Source: an uncultured Treponema sp.
GTDB lineage: Bacteria > Spirochaetota > Spirochaetia > Treponematales > Treponemataceae
Reading direction: 5' to 3'
DNA length: 5,467 bases
Assembly (NCBI GenBank): GCA_937900125.1
Contig: CALCEK010000253.1
Span: forward strand, 1-5,467
In this document: positions 1-5,467 of the stretch, one piece after another
Numbering within the stretch: the stretch's first letter is position 1
Layout: each line of letters begins with the position of its first letter
The notes under the pieces: generated by a model
Database searches by the model: none
Seen by the model: the letters and a program-made list of their open reading frames with translations, nothing else
Told to the model about the DNA's origin: nothing
Made by a program: the position numbers and the translations under genes

Positions 1-7
1 CAAAATC

Positions 8-38
8 ATTATACCCCCCCCCCGTTTAACTTTGTCAA
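8..38 (-). promoter_or_regulatory. Leftward sigma70-type promoter with poly-G tract in the spacer
   Basis: On the minus strand a perfect -35 box TTGACA (33-38) and a perfect -10 box TATAAT (8-13) are separated by 19 bases, ten of which are an unbroken G run (14-23). An A-rich stretch at 44-60 lies just upstream of the -35 box and could act as an UP element. Transcription would begin near position 1 and run off the left edge, so the regulated gene is not visible. The spacer is 2 bases over the 17-base optimum, so losing G's by strand slippage should raise activity. The boxes and tract are seen directly; phase variation is inferred from known promoters of this design, such as Neisseria porA and opc and T. 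pallidum TP0126. Confidence 0.8.
14..23. repeat. Homopolymer tract, ten C (ten G on minus strand)
   Basis: A run of ten C's on the given strand, striking in such AT-rich sequence. Tracts of this length are prone to slipped-strand mispairing. It lies exactly between the two boxes of the leftward promoter. A nine-base T run at 52-60 lies nearby. Confidence 0.9.
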
Positions 39-150
39 GTGGGAATTCAAATTTTTTTTTGAGAATTAAATGAAAAAATTCTTTTTAAAAACAACGCATT
101 TTGTCATCGCGTCGCGGGCAAAACTCCGCCATCTGCAAAGCGTCTTTCGC

Positions 151-200
151 TGTAAAAGAAGGCATAGATTCTTCGCGGGAAAGCTCCCCAGAATGACGGG
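151..200. repeat. Degenerate interspersed intergenic repeat, copy A
   Basis: This stretch contains TGTAAAAGA (151-159), AGATTCTTC (166-174) and GAATGACGGG (191-200). The same ordered blocks, with identical 15-base spacing between the first two, recur at 1260-1312. The AGATTCTTCGC...GAATGAC layout resembles the short interspersed 'GTCATTCTG...GAAGAATCT' elements common between genes of many bacteria. It sits 28 bases beyond the stop codon of the leftward ORF at 229-705. No coding potential or clear terminator hairpin is seen in it. Confidence 0.55.
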
Positions 201-228
201 CAAATTTGAGTTTTTTAATAAAAACAAA

Positions 229-705
229 TTAATCCATTGAAAAACCGCTTTTGTTTAAAACTGAAGTTACAAAAGAATCAAAAAGTGATTCATCGTTTTT
301 CATTTCTTGAATTCTTTTTTCAGAAAAAGTTTCAAAATCTTCATCAGAAAAAATTAGATAGTCAAAAAGTTGGACAATTTGTTTTTCAAAGGGATTCAAT
401 TTTTTATACGTTACCACAGGAATCTCGTTTAAATCAGATTCAAAAACAAACTGCTCTAGCCCATAAGAAACATCGGCTAGATAATAAAAAAGTCGTTTTT
501 CAAAAGTGGTGGGGTCGGCTTCAGACGCGCCGTAAGAAAGCCACGGAAGTATGTCCCATGCAAACTTTTGAAAAGGCTTTTCGTAATTGGATTCGTTAAA
601 AGTGCCTTCGTTCATTCCGTCAAGAACTAGGCAACCGTTTCCATCGTAAACAGCTTCTCTTCCATCGGGATGAACGTAGGTTACATTGTCTAAATGCCTG
701 CGCAT
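229..705 (-). CDS. Hypothetical protein with polymorphic-toxin-like N-terminal motif, possible remnant
   Basis: A 158-residue acidic protein with no signal peptide or membrane helix. Residues 8-38 (DNVTYVHPDGREAVYD followed by a G-T-F-N motif) and DILPWLSYG near residue 51 resemble, from memory, a domain at the C-termini of Rhs-type and other polymorphic toxins and on some prophage proteins. The rest is rich in Phe, Glu and Asp and is not recognised. ATG at 705 is the only usable start, but it has no convincing ribosome binding site. The frame stays open upstream to a stop at 829-831 without another ATG, GTG or TTG. It may therefore be a C-terminal piece of a larger gene that lost its front. 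It could equally be an intact small effector or immunity-type protein. The coding call is moderate; the function is unproven. Confidence 0.6.
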   Translation of the reverse strand: MRRHLDNVTYVHPDGREAVYDGNGCLVLDGMNEGTFNESNYEKPFQKFAWDILPWLSYGASEADPTTFEKRLFYYLADVSYGLEQFVFESDLNEIPVVTYKKLNPFEKQIVQLFDYLIFSDEDFETFSEKRIQEMKNDESLFDSFVTSVLNKSGFSMD

Positions 706-833
706 TTTGTGAACGCTATCTTCGTAGGCAAAAGACTTCCTTAACCCACAAATTGCGTTATTTTCGAGTATTTTGTTATAAAATAAACAAATGCTGTTTT
801 TATTTGTTCTTGTATATCGCTGTGAATTTTAGT

Positions 834-857
834 ATATTGGTCACAATATTGGTCACA
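834..857. repeat. Perfect 12-bp tandem duplication
   Basis: Two adjacent identical copies of ATATTGGTCACA (834-845 and 846-857). They lie about 35 bases upstream of the predicted -35 box of the rightward gene at 930. Twelve bases is close to one helical turn, so a regulator could bind both copies on one face. A recent replication slip in neutral DNA would look the same. Confidence 0.85.
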
Positions 858-888
858 CTTTTTGCATCGACTGTAAACAACAAGGCTG

Positions 889-910
889 GCATTGCATAAG
901 AGCGCAATGC
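889..910. promoter_or_regulatory. 7-bp inverted repeat overlapping a -35 box
   Basis: GCATTGC (889-895) and GCAATGC (904-910) are perfect inverted repeats around an 8-base centre. The left arm overlaps the TTGCAT -35 candidate and the right arm fills most of the promoter spacer. This is the usual placement for a repressor operator. The symmetry is seen directly; operator function is inference. Confidence 0.45.
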
Positions 911-920
911 GGTTTAAAAT
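892..920 (+). promoter_or_regulatory. Sigma70-like promoter for the small membrane protein gene
   Basis: TTGCAT (892-897) and TAAAAT (915-920) are separated by 17 bases. The predicted start of transcription would fall near 927, only a few bases before the ATG at 930. The message would then be nearly leaderless, and the GAGGG at 922-926 could not serve as ribosome binding site for that transcript. Either this promoter or that start codon may be wrong. Confidence 0.45.
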
Positions 921-929
921 AGAGGGATA

Positions 930-1217
930 ATGTTTGAAAAAATTGCTCAGTATTACCGACTTTTGACGCACCCTATAAGCGTTCTTTCATATCTGATTGC
1001 AATGTTATGGGCAAAAGGGCTTTTTTGGATTTTATCTCATCTTATAAAAGCATCTTGGACTTTAAAGGTTTATGAAATCTTAAAAATAGCGATAGCTAAT
1101 ACGGCGGAATTTTTGCTTTACTACACGATTTTTTCTGTAGCAGAAGCTATTTTTGCTGTATGCTTAAAAAATACAATCCGTAAAATGAAAAAACGATTTT
1201 CTTTGTTTTCTAAATAA
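930..1217 (+). CDS. Small two-helix membrane protein, unknown function
   Basis: A 95-residue protein with two strongly hydrophobic stretches, roughly residues 17-39 and 52-78. It ends in a basic tail (KNTIRKMKKRF then SLFSK), which should face the cytoplasm. The start at 930 is supported by GAGGG at 922-926, although the 3-base gap is short. No family is recognised. The size and two-helix layout are compatible with a phage holin or a small envelope protein, but nothing visible proves either. The gene converges on the radical SAM gene and is oriented opposite to every other chromosomal gene in the window. A competing leftward ORF (741-971) overlaps its first codons but has only a GTG start and no ribosome binding site, so this strand is preferred. 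Confidence 0.6.
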   Translation: MFEKIAQYYRLLTHPISVLSYLIAMLWAKGLFWILSHLIKASWTLKVYEILKIAIANTAEFLLYYTIFSVAEAIFAVCLKNTIRKMKKRFSLFSK

Positions 1218-1259
1218 CAATCTCTTTTCTCCCAAGCCCACACCACACACTGCAATTTT

Positions 1260-1312
1260 TGTAAAAGATTACACAGATTCTTCACGAGCAAAGCCTATTT
1301 GTTCAAATGACG
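1260..1312. repeat. Degenerate interspersed intergenic repeat, copy B
   Basis: The blocks TGTAAAAGA (1260-1268), AGATTCTTCACGAGCAAAGC (1275-1294) and AATGACG (1306-1312) match copy A at 151-200 in order and spacing, with divergence in between. It begins 13 bases past the stop of the radical SAM gene, so like copy A it follows the 3' end of a leftward gene. Confidence 0.55.
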
Positions 1313-1325
1313 AATTTCAGAAACT

Positions 1326-2573
1326 CTAAATTGAATCGAGTAAAAATTCTTCTGGATAATCTAACGGTTTGCCTTGCGATTTATTGTATTCATTCCAATA
1401 GACTTTTGCCCATTTGCATTGCAACTTTGTAATTTCACAAATATGTGTTGTACGGACAAAATCGTTAAACTCGGCAAAACAACCACCTATGCAATATGAA
1501 CAAGCTGATTCGTATTCACACGTGCGACATTCTTCGTCTTTTGTGCAATTTGCCCGAATACTTCCTATGCGCACTTTTTCAAATGCTTCTTTGTTGTAAA
1601 AACCTTTTTCTGTATCGCCCACAAGCATTTCTTCACTGTTTTCTTTTTGTGTGTGTGGAAGCCATCTAAAACACGGATAGATTTTGCCATCAACACTTAA
1701 AGCTGGCATACAACCACTTCCACATCGTCCCTCGTTTTCCCAATCACTTCCTTCTGACCTGTGGTGGTCGGCAAACTGAGTTTTGTCAATCATACTCCAA
1801 TAAATTTCATCTTTATGAGAAAGGCAATATTCAACGCATTTTTTTAATTGTTTATCTAGCTCCTTATAATCGTTTTCATCGCACTCTGTGTCTTCCATAA
1901 TAAAGTTTTGATTGATATATTTTAGCCCAAGTTTTTCGTGCATAAAAACTAAACTGTCATACAAATATGGAATCGAAGCACGGGCAAGAGTTGCTTTTGT
2001 TGATTGTGAATCATACGGAAAAGTTTTTTTGTACCACTCCCAATTTTCTAAAATCGAGTCCATAGACCCGCGTCCATCTGGAAAAACCCGGTTCAAATCG
2101 TGCAATTCTTTTGAGCCGTCAATAGAAACTCCTAAACACAAATTCCTTTGATACTTTTCGCAAAAACTGCGAACTTCAGGACGAGAAAAAAGAGTTCCGT
2201 TTGTTGAAATGCTCATTCTCCAATGATTTTTCCAATAGAATGCGTTCTCTGTTTTTGCCGTATACAAGCGATACATAAGGTATTGCATAATTTTATCTAC
2301 GAGTTGCACATTCATCAAAGAATCGCCACCGATAAAATCTACGACCAAACCACTTTTGTAAAGATGTAACCCTTTTTCTTCTTGCGGACTGCCTTTAATT
2401 CCTAATGGGTCATTGTCATCTATGAGGAAATCTATAAAACGTTTTGCTTTTTCAAAATCGAGTGATTTTTTGCATTTGTTTATTTCATAGCAATATTTAC
2501 AAGCTAGGTTGCAATCCTCTGTTGTATTAAAAGTAACATTTAAACCTTGAAATTGAGGCCTGTTTTTTATCAT
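1326..2573 (-). CDS. Radical SAM/SPASM peptide maturase, CXXX-repeat-target type
   Basis: A 415-residue radical SAM enzyme, predicted to modify the cysteine-repeat protein encoded just upstream. The cluster motif C21-x3-C25-x2-C28 (CNLACKYC) binds the SAM-cleaving [4Fe-4S] cluster. It is followed by GGDSL (82-86, the GGE-type SAM-binding segment), SISTNGT (121-127) and SIDG with HDLNR (150-162). The C-terminal third carries a SPASM-type cysteine set for auxiliary clusters: C284, C288, G296, C301, C343, C349-x2-C352-x5-C358-x2-C361-x3-C365, C379 and C386. SPASM enzymes of this size typically install thioether or carbon cross-links in ribosomal peptides. ATG at 2573 is chosen over TTG at 2591 because AAGGGA lies 7 bases before it. 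The TAA stop of the upstream gene (2584-2586) touches that ribosome binding site, which implies translational coupling. The family assignment comes from motifs and context; the chemistry is inferred. Confidence 0.88.
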   Translation of the reverse strand: MIKNRPQFQGLNVTFNTTEDCNLACKYCYEINKCKKSLDFEKAKRFIDFLIDDNDPLGIKGSPQEEKGLHLYKSGLVVDFIGGDSLMNVQLVDKIMQYLMYRLYTAKTENAFYWKNHWRMSISTNGTLFSRPEVRSFCEKYQRNLCLGVSIDGSKELHDLNRVFPDGRGSMDSILENWEWYKKTFPYDSQSTKATLARASIPYLYDSLVFMHEKLGLKYINQNFIMEDTECDENDYKELDKQLKKCVEYCLSHKDEIYWSMIDKTQFADHHRSEGSDWENEGRCGSGCMPALSVDGKIYPCFRWLPHTQKENSEEMLVGDTEKGFYNKEAFEKVRIGSIRANCTKDEECRTCEYESACSYCIGGCFAEFNDFVRTTHICEITKLQCKWAKVYWNEYNKSQGKPLDYPEEFLLDSI

Positions 2574-2579
2574 TTTTTT

Positions 2580-2585
2580 TCCCTT
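2580..2585 (-). promoter_or_regulatory. Ribosome binding site deciding the radical SAM start
   Basis: AAGGGA on the minus strand lies just ahead of an A-run and the ATG at 2571-2573. The site overlaps the TAA stop of the cysteine-repeat gene, so terminating ribosomes can re-initiate here. It favours ATG 2573 over the in-frame TTG at 2591. Confidence 0.7.
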
Positions 2586-3483
2586 ATGCAAAAGCTGTAG
2601 ACACTACGCCTACACGTGCTGAACTAGAGCAAGTTGTGCTACAAGCTCCCGTGCAATTTGTTTGACAATATGTAGAACAACTTGCTCTTGAGCATATACC
2701 AGTGCAATTGTTACTTCCACAAACAGTGCTACACCCCGCACTACAGGTGCCACTGCAATTAGAGCCGCAATTATTTGAGCAGTTACTCCCACAAGAATTA
2801 GTGCAACTTGTACAAGCTGTACACCCTCCTGTGCAACTAGAACAAGAGCCTTTGCAACCAGAAGCACATGAACCTCTGGAACACGCAGAAACACACCGAT
2901 TCCTACAATCTGTTTGGCAACCTCCACAGCCCCAGTCACCGCCAAATGTACATGACTCGCCGCACATACCGCTACATCCATCACAAACATTAGAACAGCC
3001 AGATGTACACCCCTTTACACAACCAGAACTGCAACCGCTACAGTTTGCTCCTTGCGTTGTTTTACCGCTTGCGCTGCTTCCACAAGTGCCTGAACAAGTG
3101 CGTCCGCAAGTACCACCGCAATTTGAACCGCAATTATTTGAACACGATGTATTGCATTTCCCTGTGCAACTTGAATAGCATACATTCCCGCAGCTTGTAC
3201 AATTCTGTTTGTTGTTTAAGTCATATGTTACTTGCTTTATAAAGTCCAAACAACTTTCGTAAATAAAATCGCCAGTCTTAGGGGCAACGTATGGACTTTC
3301 TGAATACGCTATTCTTTTAGAAAAAGATTCTATTGTACTATTTATCAACGTAAGCTGTTCGGGCTTCATTAAATCGCCAACTTTGGGAGTTGTAAACGTT
3401 TTTGTCCCGAACCCACGATTATTGCTTGCCGTGTTTAACGCATTAAGTAAACTATTAAGCTCGGCTATATTAGGCATTCCCAT
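2584..3483 (-). CDS. CXXX-repeat cysteine-rich protein, probable radical SAM substrate
   Basis: A 299-residue protein in two parts. Residues 1-94 are an ordinary leader-like region with one cysteine (C78). It holds two related modules, PKVGDLMKPEQLTLI (33-47) and PKTGDFIYESCLDFI (69-83), reminiscent of GD-hydrophobic motifs in phage fibre-associated proteins. Residues 95-285 contain 46 cysteines, about one in four, mostly as C-x3-C with Gly, Ser, Thr and Asn between. The longest regular runs are 98-134 and 227-255. The segment NNCGSNCxGTC occurs twice (116-126, 237-247). The tail SSSARVGVVSTAFA has no cysteine. No signal peptide is visible. CXXX repeats beside a SPASM enzyme match known peptide-maturase target pairs, though this target is unusually long. 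ATG 3483 has AAGGA 8 bases upstream and overlaps the preceding gene by 14 bases. A metal-binding or disulfide-rich structural protein is the alternative. Confidence 0.88.
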   Translation of the reverse strand: MGMPNIAELNSLLNALNTASNNRGFGTKTFTTPKVGDLMKPEQLTLINSTIESFSKRIAYSESPYVAPKTGDFIYESCLDFIKQVTYDLNNKQNCTSCGNVCYSSCTGKCNTSCSNNCGSNCGGTCGRTCSGTCGSSASGKTTQGANCSGCSSGCVKGCTSGCSNVCDGCSGMCGESCTFGGDWGCGGCQTDCRNRCVSACSRGSCASGCKGSCSSCTGGCTACTSCTNSCGSNCSNNCGSNCSGTCSAGCSTVCGSNNCTGICSRASCSTYCQTNCTGACSTTCSSSARVGVVSTAFA

Positions 3484-3802
3484 TTTGCTCGTCCTTTGTT
3501 TCTACTGGATGCACATATAAAGTCCCCTCAAAAATATATGGAACTTTTACAGGTTTTTCGTTTAATTCTTCTTGAATTTTTCTAAAAAAGATTGTGCGTA
3601 AAAATCTGGCTTCGGCTAATTGGTCATAAACAGCTTTGTAATACTCGTATAACTCACCTTCCTTAAAATTAACATCAATCCCGCTGTTAATAGCTTGATT
3701 TGCGTTGTCCTCTTTGATAACAAAATACTCAAAAGCATTTCTTTCATCTTCTGTTAAATCTCTAACTTTAAGCAATTCTTTTCCACAATCAGGACATTTC
3801 AT
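3470..3802 (-). CDS. Small CPxCG-containing protein of unknown function
   Basis: A 110-residue protein beginning MKCPDCGKELL. C3 and C6 form one half of a zinc-ribbon knuckle, and there is no second pair, so metal binding would need a dimer or a partner. Residues 50-82 look helical (ELYEYYKAVYDQLAEARFL and on). The C-terminus is polar and acidic. No family is recognised. It lies between the tail fibre gene, 73 bases upstream, and the cysteine-repeat gene, which it overlaps by 14 bases. It could therefore be a fibre accessory or chaperone, or a helper in substrate maturation. Context cannot decide between these. The start has a strong AAGGAG, although 11 bases away. Confidence 0.8.
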   Translation of the reverse strand: MKCPDCGKELLKVRDLTEDERNAFEYFVIKEDNANQAINSGIDVNFKEGELYEYYKAVYDQLAEARFLRTIFFRKIQEELNEKPVKVPYIFEGTLYVHPVETKDEQNGNA

Positions 3803-3813
3803 TTTTTTCTACA

Positions 3814-3819
3814 CTCCTT
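3814..3819 (-). promoter_or_regulatory. Ribosome binding site of the CPxCG gene
   Basis: AAGGAG on the minus strand, 11 bases ahead of ATG 3802. The spacing is longer than usual and is filled mainly by an A run. The 73-base gap upstream (3803-3875) shows no convincing promoter or terminator hairpin, so this gene probably depends on transcription through the fibre gene. Confidence 0.65.
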
Positions 3820-3875
3820 GTAATTATTTGTTCGGAAACTTAATTCCAGAATGAATTTTGAACCACACAAATTTT

Positions 3876-5175
3876 TTAGTTCCAAACAGCTCCCCACACC
3901 TTTACTACTTTATCAGGATTTACATTTCCCTCATTGTCTAATAAAGTGGCTTCTGTATAACTTAACTCGCCTGTCGCACTTTGTTTTACATTCGACACCA
4001 TTTTGATTTCCTCGTCCGCCATTAAAACAAGATTAGAATCTTGTGCGCTTAATTTTGTTGTTAAACTCCTAGAAACTGCGCCCGAATTTATAAAAGTCGA
4101 TTTTTCTGTTGACCCCATAACAATCGCGCCACTGTTTTCTTCTTGCTGACTTTCTCCTACTAATGCGATTGGAACTTCCTCCACTGTATTTTCGTTTTTA
4201 TCGGTGTAAGACATTGCCAAAACATTTTTTAGGTCAAAGTTTTCTACGCTTTCTGTTAAAGGAACTTTATAGCCGTTTTCAGCAAACACCTCGCCTTTTA
4301 CCGTTACTCTCTCTCCATTGGGATTCCCTTGTGTTTTTGGTGTGGGGTCTACTGTAAAAAATGAGTTTTCGTCTTTATCGTTAAGCGAGTTTTTTACTCT
4401 AAAAACACCTTTAATGAGCGTTGCAATAGAACTCATTACAACGTTTTTTATCGCCAAGAAAAACTGTCCCGCCTTTCCAGCTCGTGCTGGCAAAAAATGT
4501 AAATATTCATCCGCATCGCTAGGGTCTTCTATATGATTTGGATTGTTGCCAACAAAAAACTCGCCAGGAGCAGCTATATAAGTGTGTGGCAAATTGTCCG
4601 TTCCGTTGTAATCATAGCGCATTTGTTTTCCAGCCCAAAAGCCAGAATCGGGAACTTGCAAACCTTCTGCGGTCATATTCCCTGCGCTTGCACCTTTTGC
4701 TAAAATATTTACGGCTGCTATTTCATCTGCTGTAATTGCACCAGCTGCGATTTTGTCTGTTGTAACGGCTTGGTCATCTAGTTTATTTGCAGTAATAGCT
4801 TTATCTACCAAGTCTGACACGGTGTTAGCGGTTGCCGTCAAGTTTATGTCATAAGGCTCACTTTGTCCGTTGCCGTACATATTACGTGCAATTACTCGAT
4901 AAACATATTCTGTGTCGCGTGGAGTTGGAGTGGAAATTTTCCTAAATGTCGCATAGCGTTGAATATGATTTTTATGTTCGCTGTCAAAATCACTTTCGGC
5001 AAGTTTCCATTCCACGCTGACAAAATTATTGTAATTATCTTTTTCTAGCGATTCAATTTGTTCTAAAACGCTATCAAAATTTTCAATCTGGTTTTTGTAT
5101 CTTCTTATAAATTCATTTTTACCCTCGTCGCTAATGGTGTAATATTCGCGCGTGTTTGCATAAGGCTCGCTTTCT
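3876..5175 (-). CDS. Phage tail fibre/host-specificity protein, 5' end cut off by an IS256 element
   Basis: The C-terminal part of a large phage or tailocin tail-tip/fibre protein that would contact the host surface. Counting from the in-frame GTG at 5015, residues 1-60 form the end of an FN3-like domain (VYRVIARNMYGNGQSEPYDI). Then come three decapeptide repeats, AITANKLDDQ, AVTTDKIAAG and AITADEIAAV (73-102), a typical linker in gpJ-like host-specificity proteins. Next is a segment with NILAKG and DSGFWAGK, and a long C-terminal region ending WGAVWN. The frame stays open from 5015 through 5273 with no ATG, GTG or TTG, and the peptide there (EYYTISDEGKNEFI and on) is protein-like up to about 5174. 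The GTG lies inside a domain, so it is unlikely to be the native start. The gene has probably lost its front to the insertion. The right boundary given is approximate. Confidence 0.75.
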
Positions 5176-5207
5176 GATAGTGTAAAATAATGTTCGCAAT
5201 TTGGTAA

Positions 5208-5236
5208 TTGAAAAAAGTCATTGAAACCGTCACAAT
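5208..5236 (+). promoter_or_regulatory. Possible transposase promoter inside the IS left end
   Basis: TTGAAA (5208-5213) and CACAAT (5231-5236) are 17 bases apart and lie 33 bases before the transposase start. The -10 box matches the consensus at four of six positions. This is the best candidate in the short IS leader. Confidence 0.35.
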
Positions 5237-5268
5237 GTTTTTTGTTGAAAAACCAAATGGAGGCAACA

Positions 5269-5467
5269 ATGACTCAAGAACAGATTATTAAAAACTGCGA
5301 AAATTTGCTAGAGGGCAACGGGCAGGATCCGCTCTACCAGATGCTTTTTACGATGATGAACATGCTGATGGAGATGGAGGCCGCAAAAATAACAGGGAGC
5401 GAAAAAGGAGAGCACAACAGCGAAAGGACAGATTACAGAAGCGGCTACAGACCACGGCGGTTTGACA
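5269..5467 (+). CDS. IS256-family (mutator-type) transposase, N-terminal part
   Basis: The first 66 codons of a DDE transposase that cuts and pastes the insertion sequence; the gene continues beyond the right edge. The peptide starts MTQEQIIKNCENLLEG. It contains an EMEAAKITGSEKGEHNSER segment and SERTDYRSGYRPRRFD, the well-known N-terminal signature of IS256/mutator transposases (ERTDYRNGYR-type). The catalytic DDE residues lie outside the window. GGAGG (5259-5263) five bases before the ATG is a strong ribosome binding site. The sequence is visibly richer in G+C than its neighbours, consistent with recent arrival. It faces opposite to the fibre gene it interrupts. Confidence 0.93.
   Translation, partial: MTQEQIIKNCENLLEGNGQDPLYQMLFTMMNMLMEMEAAKITGSEKGEHNSERTDYRSGYRPRRFD

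Larger units (their letters stand above)
5176..5467 (+). mobile_element. IS256-family insertion sequence, left part
   Basis: The left end of an insertion sequence that runs off the window. Its transposase starts at 5269. A candidate terminal inverted repeat beginning near GATAGTGTAAAA (5176-5187) resembles the GTGTAAA block in IS256-family ends. The left boundary is bracketed to about 5174-5182, because fibre-gene similarity reaches 5173. The right end is outside, so the inverted repeat and the expected 8-9 bp target duplication cannot be confirmed. Confidence 0.7.

Noticed and set aside
237..599. Rightward 120-codon ORF very rich in Lys, Gln and Phe
   Set aside because: It lies opposite the leftward 158-codon ORF, and its composition is typical of an antisense shadow.
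741..971. Leftward ORF containing CDQYCDQY
   Set aside because: It uses a GTG start with no ribosome binding site, its odd repeat comes from the 12-bp tandem duplication, and it overlaps the better-supported rightward gene.
2574..2591. TTG at 2591 as start of the radical SAM gene
   Set aside because: It would add six residues not needed by the fold. The ATG at 2573 has a well-placed AAGGGA.
2702..3178. Long rightward ORF rich in Gln, Pro and Leu opposite the cysteine-repeat gene, and a 126-codon leftward ORF in another frame
   Set aside because: Both are shadows of the biased TGY-x-x-x codon pattern of the real gene and lack ribosome binding sites and recognisable protein features.
2600..3200. 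CRISPR-like or tandem DNA repeats in the cysteine-rich region
   Set aside because: The periodicity is in protein codons, with degenerate DNA and no constant repeat/spacer structure.
2584..3483. Metallothionein as the identity of the cysteine-rich protein
   Set aside because: Metallothioneins are much shorter and use C-x-C patterns. Here the spacing is mainly C-x3-C with an adjacent maturase, so this is kept only as a weak alternative.
3876..5175. Diversity-generating retroelement target in the fibre gene
   Set aside because: No reverse transcriptase, template repeat or adenine-biased variable region is visible in the window.

Overview
The window is AT-rich bacterial DNA with a prophage or phage-tail-like flavour. 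No gene identifies the species. A spirochaete of the Treponema type is a reasonable guess: the base composition fits, a gut/oral-type IS256 element is present, and a poly-G tract sits inside a promoter, a switch known from T. pallidum. This is inference only.

Left end (1-228): no gene. It carries a leftward promoter with perfect TTGACA and TATAAT boxes whose spacer contains ten consecutive G's (C's on the given strand), so it looks phase-variable. The gene it drives lies just off the left edge. A degenerate intergenic repeat follows (151-200).

Positions 229-1325: a leftward 158-codon ORF begins with a motif seen at the C-termini of polymorphic (Rhs-type) toxins and may be a cut-down remnant. 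A short regulatory-looking stretch (834-920) holds a perfect 12-bp tandem duplication, a 7-bp inverted repeat and a sigma70-like promoter. It precedes a rightward gene for a small two-helix membrane protein (930-1217). A second copy of the intergenic repeat (1260-1312) separates this gene from the end of the main operon.

Main operon (1326 to about 5175, all leftward), in transcription order: a phage tail fibre/host-specificity protein with an FN3-like module and AIT/AVT decapeptide repeats; a 110-residue protein with one CPxCG knuckle; a 299-residue protein whose last two thirds are CXXX repeats (46 cysteines); and a radical SAM/SPASM enzyme of the peptide-maturase type. The last three genes are tightly packed or overlapping and look translationally coupled. 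The likely logic is that the SAM enzyme modifies the cysteine-repeat protein. That protein starts with a duplicated PKxGD module resembling fibre-associated phage proteins, so a covalently cross-linked tail appendage is a testable idea.

Right end (about 5176-5467): the left part of an IS256-family element, facing right, has inserted into the fibre gene. It removes the fibre's 5' end and probably separates the operon from its native promoter.
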